Source: Cordia subcordata (Eukaryota; Streptophyta; Magnoliopsida; Boraginales; Cordiaceae). From it: 64,000 nucleotides of DNA. The translations under genes and the position numbers were made by a program. The notes under the pieces are model-generated. The model was not told where the DNA came from, searched no databases, and saw only the letters and a list, made by a program, of their open reading frames with translations. Positions 25,091 to 37,754 of this stretch are shown piece after piece (the first letter of the stretch is position 1; every line of letters begins with the position of its first letter). Where the stretch lies: NCBI GenBank assembly GCA_028554755.1, contig JAPTOF010000003.1, positions 4,072,501 through 4,136,500 on the forward strand, given 5' to 3'.

Positions 25091-25735
25091 ATATTTAATC
25101 TTATACTTCAATATAAGGACAAGCCGCAGGAAGAATATATGTAGAAATTGTAAATTTACTGTCTCGTATTCAATTTGATTTCGTGCTCACGGTGCTCGGT
25201 CAAGCATTTCATTGTTAACCGAACTTACAACTTTGATTACATAAACTCATGATCACTTCTAGAATGGACTGATCAAATTCAGCTGAACCTGACCCTCGCT
25301 ATTATTGCAGTGTGAAATGAGCCTTCCCCAGAATACGACAATAAATCAATAATAATAGTGCCTCGAGGGTCCATCACCTTTTTGTAGAGAAGGACGTTCA
25401 AAGATGAGAAATGGGCAATCTTTGGCATGTGTTGCCTCATGATTGCTTCCATTGCCTGTGGAACCCGACTTATGCGAAGACATTTTTGTTTGCAACACTT
25501 CGATTGGCCACGAATTGCCTGTGGAGTGATGCAGGAATTGTCCACCCCATCGTGTTAGTTGTTTCTAGTAAATTATGGATTGATCATTTCCTTTTCTTTT
25601 GCGTGGGGGATGCATTGGTTGGGGTTGTTTCCGTGCATCTTATGAATAGACATGGTAGTAAATGTATATACCAACATCATTTCTGTAAGCTTTTAAACTT
25701 TTAGATGAGGTGGTAAAGTTGGGAATCACCAGCGC
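25091..25735. other. Intergenic DNA with an unrecognised open frame
   Basis: A minus-strand open frame of 88 codons (25545-25279) lies in a stretch of more balanced composition. Its translation was not recognised and no flanking splice structure supports it, so it is not called as a gene. Confidence 0.4.
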
Positions 25736-25987
25736 ATGCATCTCCTGTTGTACACTTGAACCAAAGAGGAAATTGAAAGTTCATATGCAATTAGTTGGAC
25801 TTCTTGAGGAAATTGTGCACAAAAATTAACCAAGATATGTTAATTTCTTGTTATTAACCATATGCATCTCCTGTTGTACACTTGAACCAAAGAGGAAATT
25901 GAAGGTTCATATGCAATTAGTTGGACTTCTTGAGGAAATTGTGCACAAAAATTAACCAAGATATGTTAATTTCTTGTTATTAACCAT
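25736..25987. repeat. Exact 126-bp tandem duplication
   Basis: Two adjacent copies, 25736-25861 and 25862-25987, differ at one visible position (GAAAGTTCAT versus GAAGGTTCAT). Each begins ATGCATCTCCTGTTGTACAC and ends TTATTAACCAT. The near identity shows a very recent duplication or, less likely, an assembly artefact. Confidence 0.95.
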
Positions 25988-26509
25988 CTTATTCATTCAT
26001 TGAAGAAATCATTTACAATGTCAATTTTCCCGTAGAGCTTCTTTGTCTTTTCTATATAACTCGAGTCACTTTCCAGTTAACAAGGATAGGTGAGAATAAA
26101 GCCAGCTGACTTGATAGCTAAAATACAAGCTTGCTGCAAGCGCCCCAATAAGTTAAAATGAGAGAATTTGGACACTCGGCAGTACAGCTGTGCGAATTAC
26201 GTGTACGTGTGAGTTTATATATAACACTCGTTTAGATTAGCTTCTTTAAAAGTGTTTCTTTTTTCCTTATAATTTTAGCTTTAAGCTTCCGAAAAAGAAC
26301 TTGAAATTTGAGCTTTTCCGAATCTAATTTTTTTGTAAAAGTCAAGCCAAATACTTATTATAAAAGGTATGTATTTTTTCATAAAAAATGTACTTTCGTA
26401 AAGAAAGTCAATCTAAATAAGCCAGTAGTCTTGTACTGACCATGTTCAAGTCCTATGAGAAAACGTCCTAATCGTATAAGAAATCGTATAAAAAAAAAAA
26501 AAAAAAACT
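25988..26509. other. Intergenic stretch
   Basis: Nothing coding is recognised. It ends in a poly-A tract at about 26490-26506. Confidence 0.5.
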
Positions 26510-27290
26510 CTTATGGCTCGTTTGGTATGAAGGGATGGCTTGGAAAAAAAGGATCATTCAAAATAGAATGAAATTTAAGACAGAGTGCGCATGAAATCTT
26601 TATTTTTGTTTTCTTATGTTTGGTTAAAAACAAAAAATTTAGAATGGATTGCTCATTTTATTTCATATGTTTGATAGAATTATTTTAACAAGTTAGAATA
26701 TAACAAAAATCAATTCTATTAACCAAAATACACTTGCCACTTGATTTAACAAAAGTTTAAGTTTATACATGACAATTAATTTTATACAATAGTAACACAA
26801 ATTAAAATATTTTTGCCAATCTGTTGATCAGTAATAAAATATAGCATTACTTATTCTATCATTTTTTTATTTTAACATCATATTTTAATTTATCTAATTT
26901 TTAACATAATTGAGAGACAAAAACTTAACCATCCAATAAAAGTATACATATTTTCTAAATAGAAAAGACCAAAAATAAAAGAGACGTGTGTATTTTTAAT
27001 TTTTAAAATTTATTTTTAATTGTTTAAATTTCAAATTTTTAACTTTTTAAATTTTTTTAAAATTTTTAAAATTTTTAAATTTTTAAATTTTTTTAATTTT
27101 CAAATAACGATTGAGAATGGAAAATAAATTATTTTTGTGATTATACTTTATTTTGTATTAATTCCCACTTAAGTGGAAATACTCATTCTTTGGTTTGGCT
27201 AAAGAATGGGTTTTTCAACTTTTTTCTAAAAAGTCATTCGATGGGAATGTACTTTTCAACTTTAATTAGTGCCACTAAACAAAAAAAAAA
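26510..27290. repeat. Probable AT-rich foldback/MITE-like element
   Basis: The left part (GGCTCGTTTGGTATGAAGGG) and the right part (AATGGGTTTTTCAAC and AAGTCATTCGATGGGAATG) show weak inverted similarity around a centre of iterated TTTTTAAATTTTTAAAATTT. Related GTTTGG-type ends occur at 42561-43177 and 52995-53230. No target duplication was found and the borders are approximate. Confidence 0.35.
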
Positions 27291-28204
27291 AAGGAATCAA
27301 AAACTAAAATAGTCACTCCATTACAAACAATTTCAACATATCAAATGTAACCTCTTTTAGTTCAGGAAATTATACTCAGTTATGTGTTGTTATTCTTGTT
27401 TACATCTTATGCAATTTCGCACAACCTATCTTTCTTACTAAAAGAGTTCCTCCCTAACTTGATTACGCAATTTTAGTTGCTTAGCAAGTGCCATCATATG
27501 AAATCGAAAAAACATGTGTATACATAAGGTCTATCTAATTTGATTGTCTCTAACTACCTTCCTAAAATCAAATTTTTTAACTAATAATGTGTTTGAAATG
27601 ATCTTCTTTTAATATGTTCAGTTTATTGAAATGAGGAGATATCTTATAAAATTTAAAATATTTTTTTTTTTTGCAAAAAGGTGTAACAAAAGTTCAAATA
27701 TAACTTTTTCCAAAAATCAAAATTTTTGACTTCTTAAAAGTTACCTACTCAAAATTATTAGAGAGGAACTAAAATATGTAATTCGGGACGAGAAATCTCC
27801 ACTGAACACCCCTTGCTCCCTATCCCCCCTTCACTGTTCCCAACAATTATATTTCTTTTATCGTTGGTGATTAAAAAAATCTTGTTAATATATTTTAAAC
27901 TCCATTAACTTAAATAATTGTAATCATGCTTAGTTAAATTTTGATATTTTTATTTTTATTACTAATTATATTATCTAATTTGGTAATTTCATTTGTAGAT
28001 GGATTCACAAATAAACGCATATTTCACAAATTTATTTTCCAGGAACAAAGGTTTTGACAATAGAAATAAATAGAAAACAATATTTACAAAAATTCAATTA
28101 AAAAATAAATTAATATTGAAAATAGAAATATAGTCTTTAAGATTTTTTTTAAAAAAAATATAAAATACTGTGTCACCAATAACAAAAAATAAGAAAAAAC
28201 ATTA
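27291..28204. other. Intergenic AT-rich stretch
   Basis: No coding or bounded repeat feature was recognised. Confidence 0.5.
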
Positions 28205-28620
28205 TTATGCTCACCATATTTATATTTATTCATCACCTTACAATTATCTATTCACTGACTTTTATATATACCTTAAATATTTATTTACTACCCTATATAT
28301 ATATATATATATATATTTGTTCACTACTCTCATGTATACAAACACATACAAATGCAAATACTTTTATTTGTTCACCACTCTATATATATTTATTTACCAC
28401 TCTTACATATATTTGTTCACCGCTCGCACACACAGAGACACACAAATACACACATGTTTATTTGTTCACTACTTTCACACACATGACACAACAAAAATAC
28501 AAAAAAAAAGAATATATATATATATATATATTTTTTTTTTTTTGTTTACAATTTTACATTTATTTGTTCACTACTCTATATATAATCATTCACCACTCTC
28601 TCACACATAAACACAAACAA
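28205..28620. repeat. Degenerate minisatellite
   Basis: About eight or nine degenerate repeats built on TATTTGTTCACCACTCT, separated by AT microsatellites and CA-rich runs. The two overlapping open frames of about 150 codons here are Tyr/Ile-rich translations of the repeat and are not genes. Confidence 0.65.
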
Positions 28621-29490
28621 AGTTTTGAAGTTTTGCAAAACCAAACAAGGCCTCAGTGCCATGAATAAACCAAACTAGTTCAACTCAAGGGGAGTTGAAC
28701 TGTGGTGTCCGTTGAGTACAAATCGATGATGGGAAAAGCTTGATTCCATCCGAACAGCACGATAATGGCAGGTGACATAAGGAGCTTCCATGTTTCACAT
28801 AGAATGTACCATGAGCAATATGACGACATGAAGAATCGTTTGGTGGTAGTGCTGCCATAAGTCGTGCTCTAAAAAGCTTGAAATTGCTTGAGCGTCGATT
28901 AATGGTGAATATAGATTTAAGTAATTAAATATTAAATTATAGGTACCATGAGAATCACAAAGCTATAACAAGAAGATTGACTGTGTAGTGGGGGCAATGG
29001 TAGAGAGAAACGGTGCTGAACAGAGTTTGAAACTTGTGGCATGGAGGCTTGGTGGTGGATGGTGCATCAGTGTCAGTGTGATGATCGGACAGCGTGGTTG
29101 GGTTCGTCAGAGGGCAAGGACCGACGCGGCTTTGGTGCGTGGTGGTTGGAGGTTGGACACGTTGTGGAGGAGTTACTCTGTGTGTGTTTTTTGTGATGAA
29201 GGACCACAATGCTCGGTAGGAGCACAATGCTGCAAAAGCAAGATATAATCTACAAAGAAAGACTCATTATTCATGTAGGATAAGATAGGGATGATGTTAG
29301 AGTTAGTCTTAAATATATAAATAAGCTGGAGATATGTGAATGTAAAAATATATAAATGTAGAGAAGCATGAATTAAATAAATATATCTAACGAATATTCA
29401 TTGAATGTCGAGGAAATATTCTCATTATGAGAATATCACAAATTAATCATATTTATAAAACGAAATAGTAAGCAATCAAAGACTACTCTC
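28621..29490. other. 3' flank of the acyltransferase gene
   Basis: A GC-richer patch at 28980-29250 contains open frames on both strands (86 and 90 codons) with no recognisable domain. The part nearest 29490 should carry the 3' UTR of the minus-strand acyltransferase gene. Confidence 0.45.
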
Positions 29491-31229
29491 CTAGGGTTCA
29501 TTGCCATTTTCAAGCCTTCTTCTGATGGCAGCATCTTTAATGTTCTGAAGAGACTCCTCTATATCATCAAGGAGCTGGTGTGGATCTGAAATCACATTTG
29601 GCTCATAAGTTACGATGATCGTCATTTTGTTCATATAGCTCTGAAAAAGAATATGCAGCGCCTGCATACAAGTGGAACAAAGAGCAGTAGTTAGTCCACA
29701 ATTCAAAACGTTAGAAAGGAAAAGAGTAAATGCCTACAAAGGTCTCAATCAAGAGCCTATTAAGAAATAGATGCTCAAGAAGTCTCATCTTCAAGAATGA
29801 TCACCGATTAGTCTGACGCAACTTCACTTACAAGTTACAACCAAAATATATATAGGCTACGAAGGTCTATCTTATATAATTGCCACGTTTTAGTTATGTT
29901 TTTCATCTACAAATTTAAAAAATATCCTCACAATATAGATTATGAAAAAGCATGTACGTAAACTTGTGAACATAGTTAAAATATAGATGAAAATACTGTT
30001 TGATCAATGGTGTCCTAGTTTATAAACGTAGGCTAAAATGTTCATTTTACTGCGTGTAGGATTAAAATGTTACAATTGTAAAGATAAATAAACGTTGTAG
30101 AAATTGTCAACTTGCAAACTATGCTCGTTCAGCGGAGAGAATGTTAATTACTACAAATGACAACAAAATGATACAAGAAATATGGAAGGATAAATGAATG
30201 GATAATGAAAAGCAAAACAATAAAAAAAGAAAAAAGTATATAACAAAATAACACCCTAAGTATAAATAATAATCAATAAAGACTAAAGTTGCACCCTTTC
30301 ACTTCTACTCTTCTACCAGTTGCCCAGAAAATCTTACTGTAGAAGTAATTAAACAAAAATAATAAATATAAAGATATTTGCTGAAATTACAGCCCATAGT
30401 TTAATTTAATTAAACAAGATAAGATAAAGAGTATTTTGTAGTTGATATATATAGTTTGCGTTTTACTATTCTGGGCCCTTTTCTTGGGCTTGTAGATTTA
30501 GCTTTTCTTATTTTTGTAGAGCTCATATTTAGTTTTGCTTGCGCCCAAACTTTCTTGTTTTTTAGGCCCATTGAATTGCCCCCCCCCCCGCCCCATATTT
30601 AGTTTTGCTTGCGCCCAAACTTTCTTGTTTTTTAGGCCCATTGAATTCCCCCCCCCCCCCCAAAAAAAAGTATATATTCTTTTTGTAACTTAGCTTTTAG
30701 AAAAAATGAAACTCTAAGATAGTGATTGATATGCAATAATGGATGGAGAATGAAATGGTATTCCTAGGTTTCCTCAAAATCTCATAATTGGTGTGAGGTA
30801 ATGAACTGAAGATTCCATTTGTGAGGAAATTCTATTACTACGAACATGGGAATAGTCATTCCTGACTAAACATATGAGAATGAAATTTCTTGTCAAATGA
30901 CTTAAATTATCTTTTTAAAAATTAATATTTTGTATTTTATGTCAAAAATAAAACATAAAAAGGAAAATTTTAAAATTGTAAAAATTAAAAATAAAAATAA
31001 AATAGAAAATAAAAATAAAAATAAAAGAAAAAAACAAAAATAAAAATAGAAATAAAAAATAGAAAATTTAAATTAAAAATAGAAAGGAATAGAAAAATAA
31101 AAACTTTAAAATGGAAATAGAAAATACAAACTAAAATTAAAATAGAAAAAATAAAAAAATAAAAAAATTAAAACTAAAATTAAAATTAAAAATGGAATAA
31201 AAATAAAAATATTCACTAAATTATATATA

Positions 31230-31265
<36 letters not shown>

Positions 31266-34200
31266 TATTATATACAGTATATCCTTTTCTATCATCATTC
31301 CAACCATATCCATTTCTAAGTTCATTTCATTCCCTAGTTCATTCCATTCTTTCAAAATTCAGGGCTTTTTTGGAACGATTTTTTTTTTTTAGGAAAGTAC
31401 CTTTTTTTCCTATAAAAAAGTTTATTCTTTTTGTAATAACTATTTAGTTGACTTCTAAAACAGTTGGAACTCTAAAAAAAAAATTAGTTACAATTTTTTC
31501 TAGAAGTCAAAAATTTTTTAATTTCTCAAAAAAGCACTTCTTTAAAAAACTATTAGAAAAAGTATTTTTTTAAAAAAAGTAAATCCAAACAAGCTCTCAT
31601 TCTATCATACTAGAATTTTTAACTTTTCAAAAAAGATATTTTTTTATAAGGTGTAAAAATAAGTGTGTCTAGAAAAAGTCAATTCAAGCAAACTTTTTCC
31701 TCTAATTAGTTGACGTAAATACCTCTTCCCCCACCCACGCACGCACCCGAAGAAAAAAGGCCAAAAGATCATCGAGGTTAGTTTCGGAAAGAAACCAAAA
31801 GGGAAATGGAAAACTTACATGAGGCATCCCTTGAACAGAAGAGGCAATGTAAGTAATGGGATGCCCTGCAAAGCTGATTTCTTCTCGTGGACCAACAACA
31901 TTTGACAAGGAGATCGTCGTGTTAAGAACAATTCTGTACGTGAGAGCAGTTGCTGCCTATAACCAATACAAAGGCATTGAAAAATATAGTTAACATTTTG
32001 CACGTATACACGTATATTTTTTATGTGCCGGTGCATCCGTCGTTATTCGGATTCGAATGCATTCATAACATTATAATTTTATCAGGGAGATAAGTATGAT
32101 GTAATGCCACAACGTTGATGAAGTGATTTGAACAGTTAAATGTGGAGATCGACTAATTGCATCAATAGTTTACGATCACTTGGAATCGAAATTGTAACTC
32201 CATTACCTTAATTCCAAATAGCTTGAGTATGAGGTTGGCAGCAGCAAAAGAGAATCTGGACTCGAGTGAGTGCTTCTTTCGATTAACCATGGATTGAGCT
32301 TCACGGATATAGTCTAAGGGGTCATCGCGTAAAGCAATTTTTAGAGGAAGAAGGCAGTAGCCAATCCGATTTCCCCATTTGGCCTTTGACTTCCTCCTCA
32401 TCATATCAGCGAGAACCTATATATTTTTGCAATTTCAGAAAATAACAAATTAACCTCATAATAAAAAAAGGGTAAGGTATATTTTATCTCCGTGTATTAG
32501 TGCTAGCTGTAAGTTAATGAAAGAAATCATATTAGAGTCGTTAACGAGAATCGTGAACTAAAACAACAGTCATGCTTAAAAACGATCAACTAAACTCACA
32601 TTTTCTCGCCCCATTGACCATTGACATCACTGTCACATTAGTTACTCTTTTTTCTCTTTCATCTTTCTCTCACCAACCTTCTCTAATCAATCAAAATGAC
32701 CAATTCATTTTAAAGCAAATATTTCCACACTATGAGAGGTTAGGGAATAGGCCGCCATTTTTTAGGGTATTATAGCTATTTTAAAATGCCGTTTATGCAT
32801 AAATGGAGATTTGTAGACTGCGGCCACAACCGCCGGTTGTGCATTGCAACCGCCGGTTATGCCATTATAGGTGGCAATTAGCTAAAACCGCCTATAATTA
32901 CAATGGTGGCCGACTTTTACAGAAAACGCCGCTTCCTTTAGTGACGGTTCTACGAAACCGTCACCAATGCCGCTATGAGTAGCAGTTTTTTGAAATTCAC
33001 TGCCTATACTCAAATTTTTTGTAGTGTCATTACATGACACAAACATATAGTAGTTACTAAAAAAGTCATTGCATTTTAAAATTGGGGAAAAGTATCACGT
33101 TCTAGTTTAGTATACGAATTATTTCAATTACTACTATCATTAGAAAATCCCAGTCCGATTGCACACTTCTGAGCAAGGAACAAAATTACCTGAATTCCTG
33201 GGGATGGCCTGATATTGAATATAAGTGATGCTCTCAAACGGATGTTCTTTGGCAAACTACTTTTCTTCTTTGTAGCTTTCTTGTTTTGCTCATCATCGCC
33301 AGCTGTTGATACGAATTAATAGTCATATTATTACTATTACTAACACTGAATTTTCAGTTATCTGAGCATGGTTATATGTTTGGATTTATTTCTCTAATAG
33401 TTCTTAATTATTGACTTTGTTGCATTTTAGTTTAATGACTTTCAAAATAAATTTTTTAGTCTCTAGATTTTGATAAACGGGATGTTGTTAGTCCTTCAAG
33501 CAATTTCTATTACATTTTTAACGTCAGTGTGATATCGGACAATATTACCGATTGACTGGTTCGTGCATCTTACGTTCATTTGGCGTTAAAAATGTAAAGG
33601 AAATTGCTTGAAGGAATGTCTCACTTATCAAAGTTTAGGGAATAAAAAGTTCATTTTAAAAGTTGAAGGACTAAAATAAAATAAAGCCAATAGTCCAAAG
33701 TCTGGAATAAACTCTATATGTTTAGATAATCAACTATTGAAGTAAGTGTAATTTGAGTAGGAAAACAATAAATGTTCCGAGTAGAAGTAGATAGAACTTG
33801 CTGGGAAAAAAATTAGTTGGTTTAATGTCTTTTTGGAGGCAAATTTTACCTGTAGTTTTTAATATTTTATAAAAAGATTCAGTTTCATTCTCATTATTTT
33901 AAAAGTGATTTAATTAATTGGTTATCAGTATATTAGTAAAAAAATCAATTTAGTTCTATTTATTTTAAAAGTAACCCACTTAATCTCTAATATTTGTAAA
34001 AGTGCCAATTTCATACCCATTTTAACCTAAAAAGATGGTCACCATGTAATCGCCACAGACTCACTAATGAGATCAAAATGACAAAATAATAAGAACTAAA
34101 TTAACAATTTTATAAAAGTTAGTGACTAAATAAATTTATTTTTAAATAATAAAGGCAAAATTCAAACTCTCTATAAAAACTTGAGGAAATTGGTCCATCT

Positions 34201-37200
34201 CTAGGACATGGACCATTGACGGAGCTACATACCCCTTGGAAAAATAATCATTATTATAAGCAATTTAAGACTTTATTAAAAATTAATTTATATATATAAC
34301 CCACTTTAAATTATAAATAAGCCCTTACCATTTCATATTTCATATTTTAGTAAGGATAAATGAGTAAACTTGATTTTTAACTAACAAAACAAAACATATT
34401 CTTATATTTAGTTTGAAAACAGTAGCCTTGCACAATTAATGAAACAACTCGTGAACTACTTTTATAAACAATAAATGCATAAAATATTTAGTAATAATTA
34501 ACAAACCAATCACCTTTGCTCGACTCTTGCATACTTCTACAAAACCTTATTGTTTTTTCTCTCTAATCATGTGACTTAAACTATCAATTATGGCTAAGAA
34601 GAATCTTCTACTTTGTGTCAAGTAGTTACATTAAGAAAGACATATTTGACGGTATTAATAATGAAAAAATATGTAGCATTTGAAAATATGAAAACTCGTA
34701 GTACATGCTTATAATTATATTATAAACTAATGAAATTTATATATTGTCTAAATATTTTTAATTTGTTAAATTTCTTTTAGCCCCTTAATAAATTTTCTGG
34801 TTCCATAATAATTAAATGATTTTAAAATAGCAAAGACGAACTAACGGTGTCAATAAAGACAAGAGACGATCGATCTGCAACTTTAAACCAAGAAAAGCAA
34901 TTTTAACCAAGAAAAGCAATTTTAGTGTTTGCCAAAATTGGAATGATATTTGGGCCAGTGGTGCGATAATAACTCTACCCCACGCAACCATCTAACTGTA
35001 AGAGGTCGACTTCATTGTATAACTTTTGATTTTTTATTTTTAATAAAAAACTTGTTAGTCTAATCAATATTACGAAAAAAAAGATAAATTATACTAATTG
35101 TCCTTTATCTTTATTATTTATAATAATAGATTTATTTTTATTTTCGGCAAATTAATCTAATAATTAATAGTTATGTCACTGTTAGTCTAAACTCTATTTT
35201 CTATTGAAAAAACACGTTGGATCTCATGTCGAAGGTTTGCTGTTAGATTTTATCATATTTTTTTTTAAATGAAAAGTCTAGTTTGAACTAGCAACAACCC
35301 AAAACTATTTGTTCAGTAAAATTAATTGTAAAAGTAGAATACTGTTTGTGTTCTTTCTCCAAAATATTTGTTTTATTGGTTTATCAGTTGGGAGGAAGAA
35401 AACTCACCATATCTCCTATTGAGATATTGGGACAGAGCAGCTTGTGTTACCCCCAGAATAACATCATTAATGGTCTGCAGAAAGCACGTAACATGAAATA
35501 CAAGCCAATGTATCAATCGGTCTTCTGCAAAGTAGAGCATTGGAATCAAAGTTCTGAAACCCCATACAATTTATCTAAAGTGCACCACACTCCCTTGATG
35601 AGGAGGGAATTAGGGATGACAATGGGGTGGCTTGGACAAGGATAGGGTATGTTTACCCCTACCCCGCATTTGTCATTAAAATTAACACATCTACCCCTAT
35701 CTTATACTTGGCATTGCGGTCAATTCCTACTACTTCCCACCTTTGTTGGACAAAAGAACCCGCTCCACTCTTATATAGTACCGGTCAACAGGATGAAGTA
35801 AAGGAGTAAACTAAGTAGAACGCCTACCTCTTAAAAAATAAATTTGCAATAGTATTAATTTTTTTTATAAAAGATTACTAATGCATAAGAACATATTAGG
35901 TATTAGAGAGTAGCTCAACTAATTGAGACTACCTCACTTAAGAGTGAAGTCCTGGTTTTAAATCCCGTAGGATGGAGAGTTACTGTCAAACAGAAAAAGA
36001 ATATATTAAAAATAAATTAACTTTTATTACTAAACTAAAAAGATCTCTAATGATACAAGATTTTTATTAAAATATATCAAAATATATTAATAATATACAA
36101 AATAATATAATATTTATATTCAAAATATATAATTTTATATTAAAAGTAACAGGGGCACATATATAACAGGGTGGGATGGAGCAAGGTGGATAACACCTAC
36201 TTGGTGCCGAGCAGGGGCAACAAAACCACACCAAACCCCTGCCCTGACCCTTGTGATACTGTTGTGAGCTAGCGGGATTGGGTATCATTGGCGTCCCTAA
36301 AGGTGATGTATGGCATATATTAGGAAGTAGATGGAGATAATTATGTAGCTTTACAGAAAAATCCGATGCACTCTAGGTAAATCGTCGGGTTTCAATCTAT
36401 TCTAGCCGAGCAAAGATTTGTGTTCTAATAATAGAGGTAACGTATAACAAATTACCGCTTTGGTTGCAGTCTTGACGAGCTTGATGTCATCCAAGCTGAC
36501 TGACCGGTGCATAATTCGTTTATGAGCCCGCTCAACCCCAGGCCCTCCTTTAATTGGAGTTTTTGTGTCCTTCAAAAACATCAGTGTTGCCACAAACAAT
36601 GCAACATCCACCAATGTGTTGATTAACAACATAATCGCTGCCCAGATCGCGGAAAAAAATCGTGTAATGGGACTTGAATTCTCTACTCGTTCCGGTTTCT
36701 TGACAGGAATGGTAGGAAGGCTTTCTGGATCCGAAGTTTTCCTGGTTAAAGCAAGGAGAATGGAGATGAGAGAGATTCCATCACCCACTGAATGGTGTAT
36801 CCGCCACATTCCAGTGGCGTTTGCGCCGTCTGATGTCTTTACATTGAGGATATGTAGTTCCCATAACGGTTTGGTCATGTCCATTGGCTTTGCTGTCAGA
36901 CTTGCAATGTAGTCTGCAACAAATTCATCTGCTGTTGAGTTGATCATGTCGTTGTCTATTTCCGGACAGATAATATGGTTTTCCACATTCACTGTTGTCG
37001 GAATCCAGGTTATTTTACCCCGTTTCTCATCCTTAACCTGCATTTGCGGAAGGACAAGTAATAGATTATTAGTTGCTGTAAAAATTGGGGAAAAAGACAT
37101 TGGAGAATGGAAAAGAATCAAGAGAAAGAAAAAGATTCGAATTTCTTGACAGATAGCACAATCTTATTATATCAAACACTAGCAGAAATGGGGTGCAATG

Positions 37201-37666
37201 CCAGCCGAGTGTGGAGGTCTTTTAACATATAGCTTCATTTCAGTAATGTTTCACGTTACACTCTATGAATGCTCTTGTATTTTCGAGGGCGGGTAAAAAC
37301 CGACTACACAGAAATTAGCCTAGGTTCAGACCCAGGATATAAAGACAATTGTATGCTCGAACAAAGTTTTTTTGACTAGCTATAACTAAACTATATGCTC
37401 AACAACTTAGCAAAAGACTTAAAACTTATAGGAAATAGCATAGATGAATGAATAATAATAAGTTTCCTCACCAGCAAACTAGAGAAACGAGGAACGTTTG
37501 GTAGAGTTTGAATGGCTCTCTCTTTGACAACGTTAGGATCGACCCTAACTTTGGAACCCATAATCGCCAAGATGAAGCAATCAAACTTTGGTGTGTGGAA
37601 CAAGCGTGTAGCTGGGCTTGCTGGCTCTTCTTTCACCATGGTTACCTCCTCATGATGACTAGCCAT
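29491..37666 (-). CDS. WSD1-like wax ester synthase/diacylglycerol acyltransferase
   Basis: Seven exons on the minus strand (37666-37472, 37037-36456, 35474-35408, 33302-33190, 32416-32207, 31956-31819, 29661-29491) join with GT-AG introns into 491 aa, close to the roughly 480 aa usual for plant WSD proteins. Exon 1 carries EEPASPATRLF and PRFSSLL. The acyltransferase signature HHSVGDG is at residues 146-152; its second His is the presumed general base. A hydrophobic stretch at about 193-220 fits membrane anchoring. Later blocks are TINDVILGVTQAALSQYL, NVVGP and QSYMNKMTI. The family joins fatty alcohols to acyl-CoA, making wax esters, and some members make triacylglycerol, usually at the ER; cuticular wax is the likely role. 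The start at 37666 is the first Met after a good splice acceptor (37684), which suggests a leader intron; an in-frame Met 22 codons upstream is an alternative. Confidence 0.93.
30524..30661. repeat. Tandem duplication ending in C tracts
   Basis: Two copies of a roughly 70-bp unit (CATATTTAGTTTTGCTTGCG onwards) are each followed by a run of 10-12 C. It lies in the last intron (31818-29662) of the acyltransferase gene. Replication slippage is the simplest explanation. Confidence 0.85.
30735..31370. repeat. A-rich repeat element in the last acyltransferase intron
   Basis: An A-rich core of iterated AAAATAAAAATAAA words (about 30930-31215) and a TATG tetranucleotide run (about 31237-31265) lie between arms with GGATGGAGAATGAAATGG on the left and CATTTCATTCC-type words on the right. 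The arms show weak inverted similarity, so this may be a decayed foldback element. It is non-coding. Confidence 0.4.
32728..33026. mobile_element. CACTA-type element inside an acyltransferase intron
   Basis: It begins CACTATGAGAGG and ends TCAAATTTTTTGTAGTG, with flanking CCA and TCA that match at two of three bases. It carries many GCCGCC/GGTGGC/AACCGCC subterminal words. Its length (299 bp) and right end closely match the CACTA-type element at 21699-21996 (298 bp). It lies in the intron between exons 4 and 5 of the acyltransferase gene (33189-32417). It has no coding capacity. Confidence 0.62.
33410..33691. mobile_element. Small foldback element in an acyltransferase intron
   Basis: The left arm (ATTGACTTTGTTGCATTTTA, later TTCAAGCAATTTC and TACATTTTTAACG) is the reverse complement of the right arm (CGTTAAAAATGTA, GAAATTGCTTGAAGG, later AAAGCCAAT). 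Each arm is about 130 bp. The RNA would fold into a long hairpin within the intron 35407-33303. The ends resemble those of the element at 1109-2258. Confidence 0.6.
35608..36300. repeat. Possible foldback element with ends near TTAGGGATGACAATGG
   Basis: The left end TTAGGGATGACAATGGGG is mirrored by the right end, whose reverse complement reads TTTAGGGACGCCAATGATAC. Both arms are G/C-richer than the surroundings and contain CCCTACCCC or CCCTGCCCTGACCC words. A SINE-like sequence lies inside. All of it is within the intron between exons 2 and 3 of the acyltransferase gene. Confidence 0.4.
35895..36010 (+). mobile_element. tRNA-derived SINE
   Basis: A degenerate RNA polymerase III A box (TAGCTCAACTAA, 35911-35922) is followed about 32 bases later by a B box (GGTTTTAAATCCC, 35954-35966) and then an A-rich tail. 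This is the usual head of plant tRNA-derived SINEs. A related copy is on the minus strand at 52075-52195. Confidence 0.55.
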
Positions 37667-37754
37667 TTCTGCGTTGCTATCAGCTGCAACAATAAGATGC
37701 ACAATTGAATCAAATAAATATTGGCATGGCAAAGGCTATACAAAACATTAATTG

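Noticed and set aside
25279..25545. 88-codon minus-strand open frame in a region of balanced composition
   Set aside because: The translation was not recognised, and the opposite strand has an equally long frame (25411-25704). It could be a gene fragment but cannot be supported.
28170..28668. Two overlapping open frames of 146 and 153 codons
   Set aside because: They are Tyr/Ile/Thr-rich translations of a minisatellite and AT microsatellites.
36565..36912. 115-codon plus-strand open frame
   Set aside because: It is the antisense shadow of exon 2 of the acyltransferase gene.
37177..37200. CACTAGCAGAAAT, a CACTA-like left end in acyltransferase intron 1
   Set aside because: No matching TAGTG right end with inverted similarity was found in this 434-bp intron.
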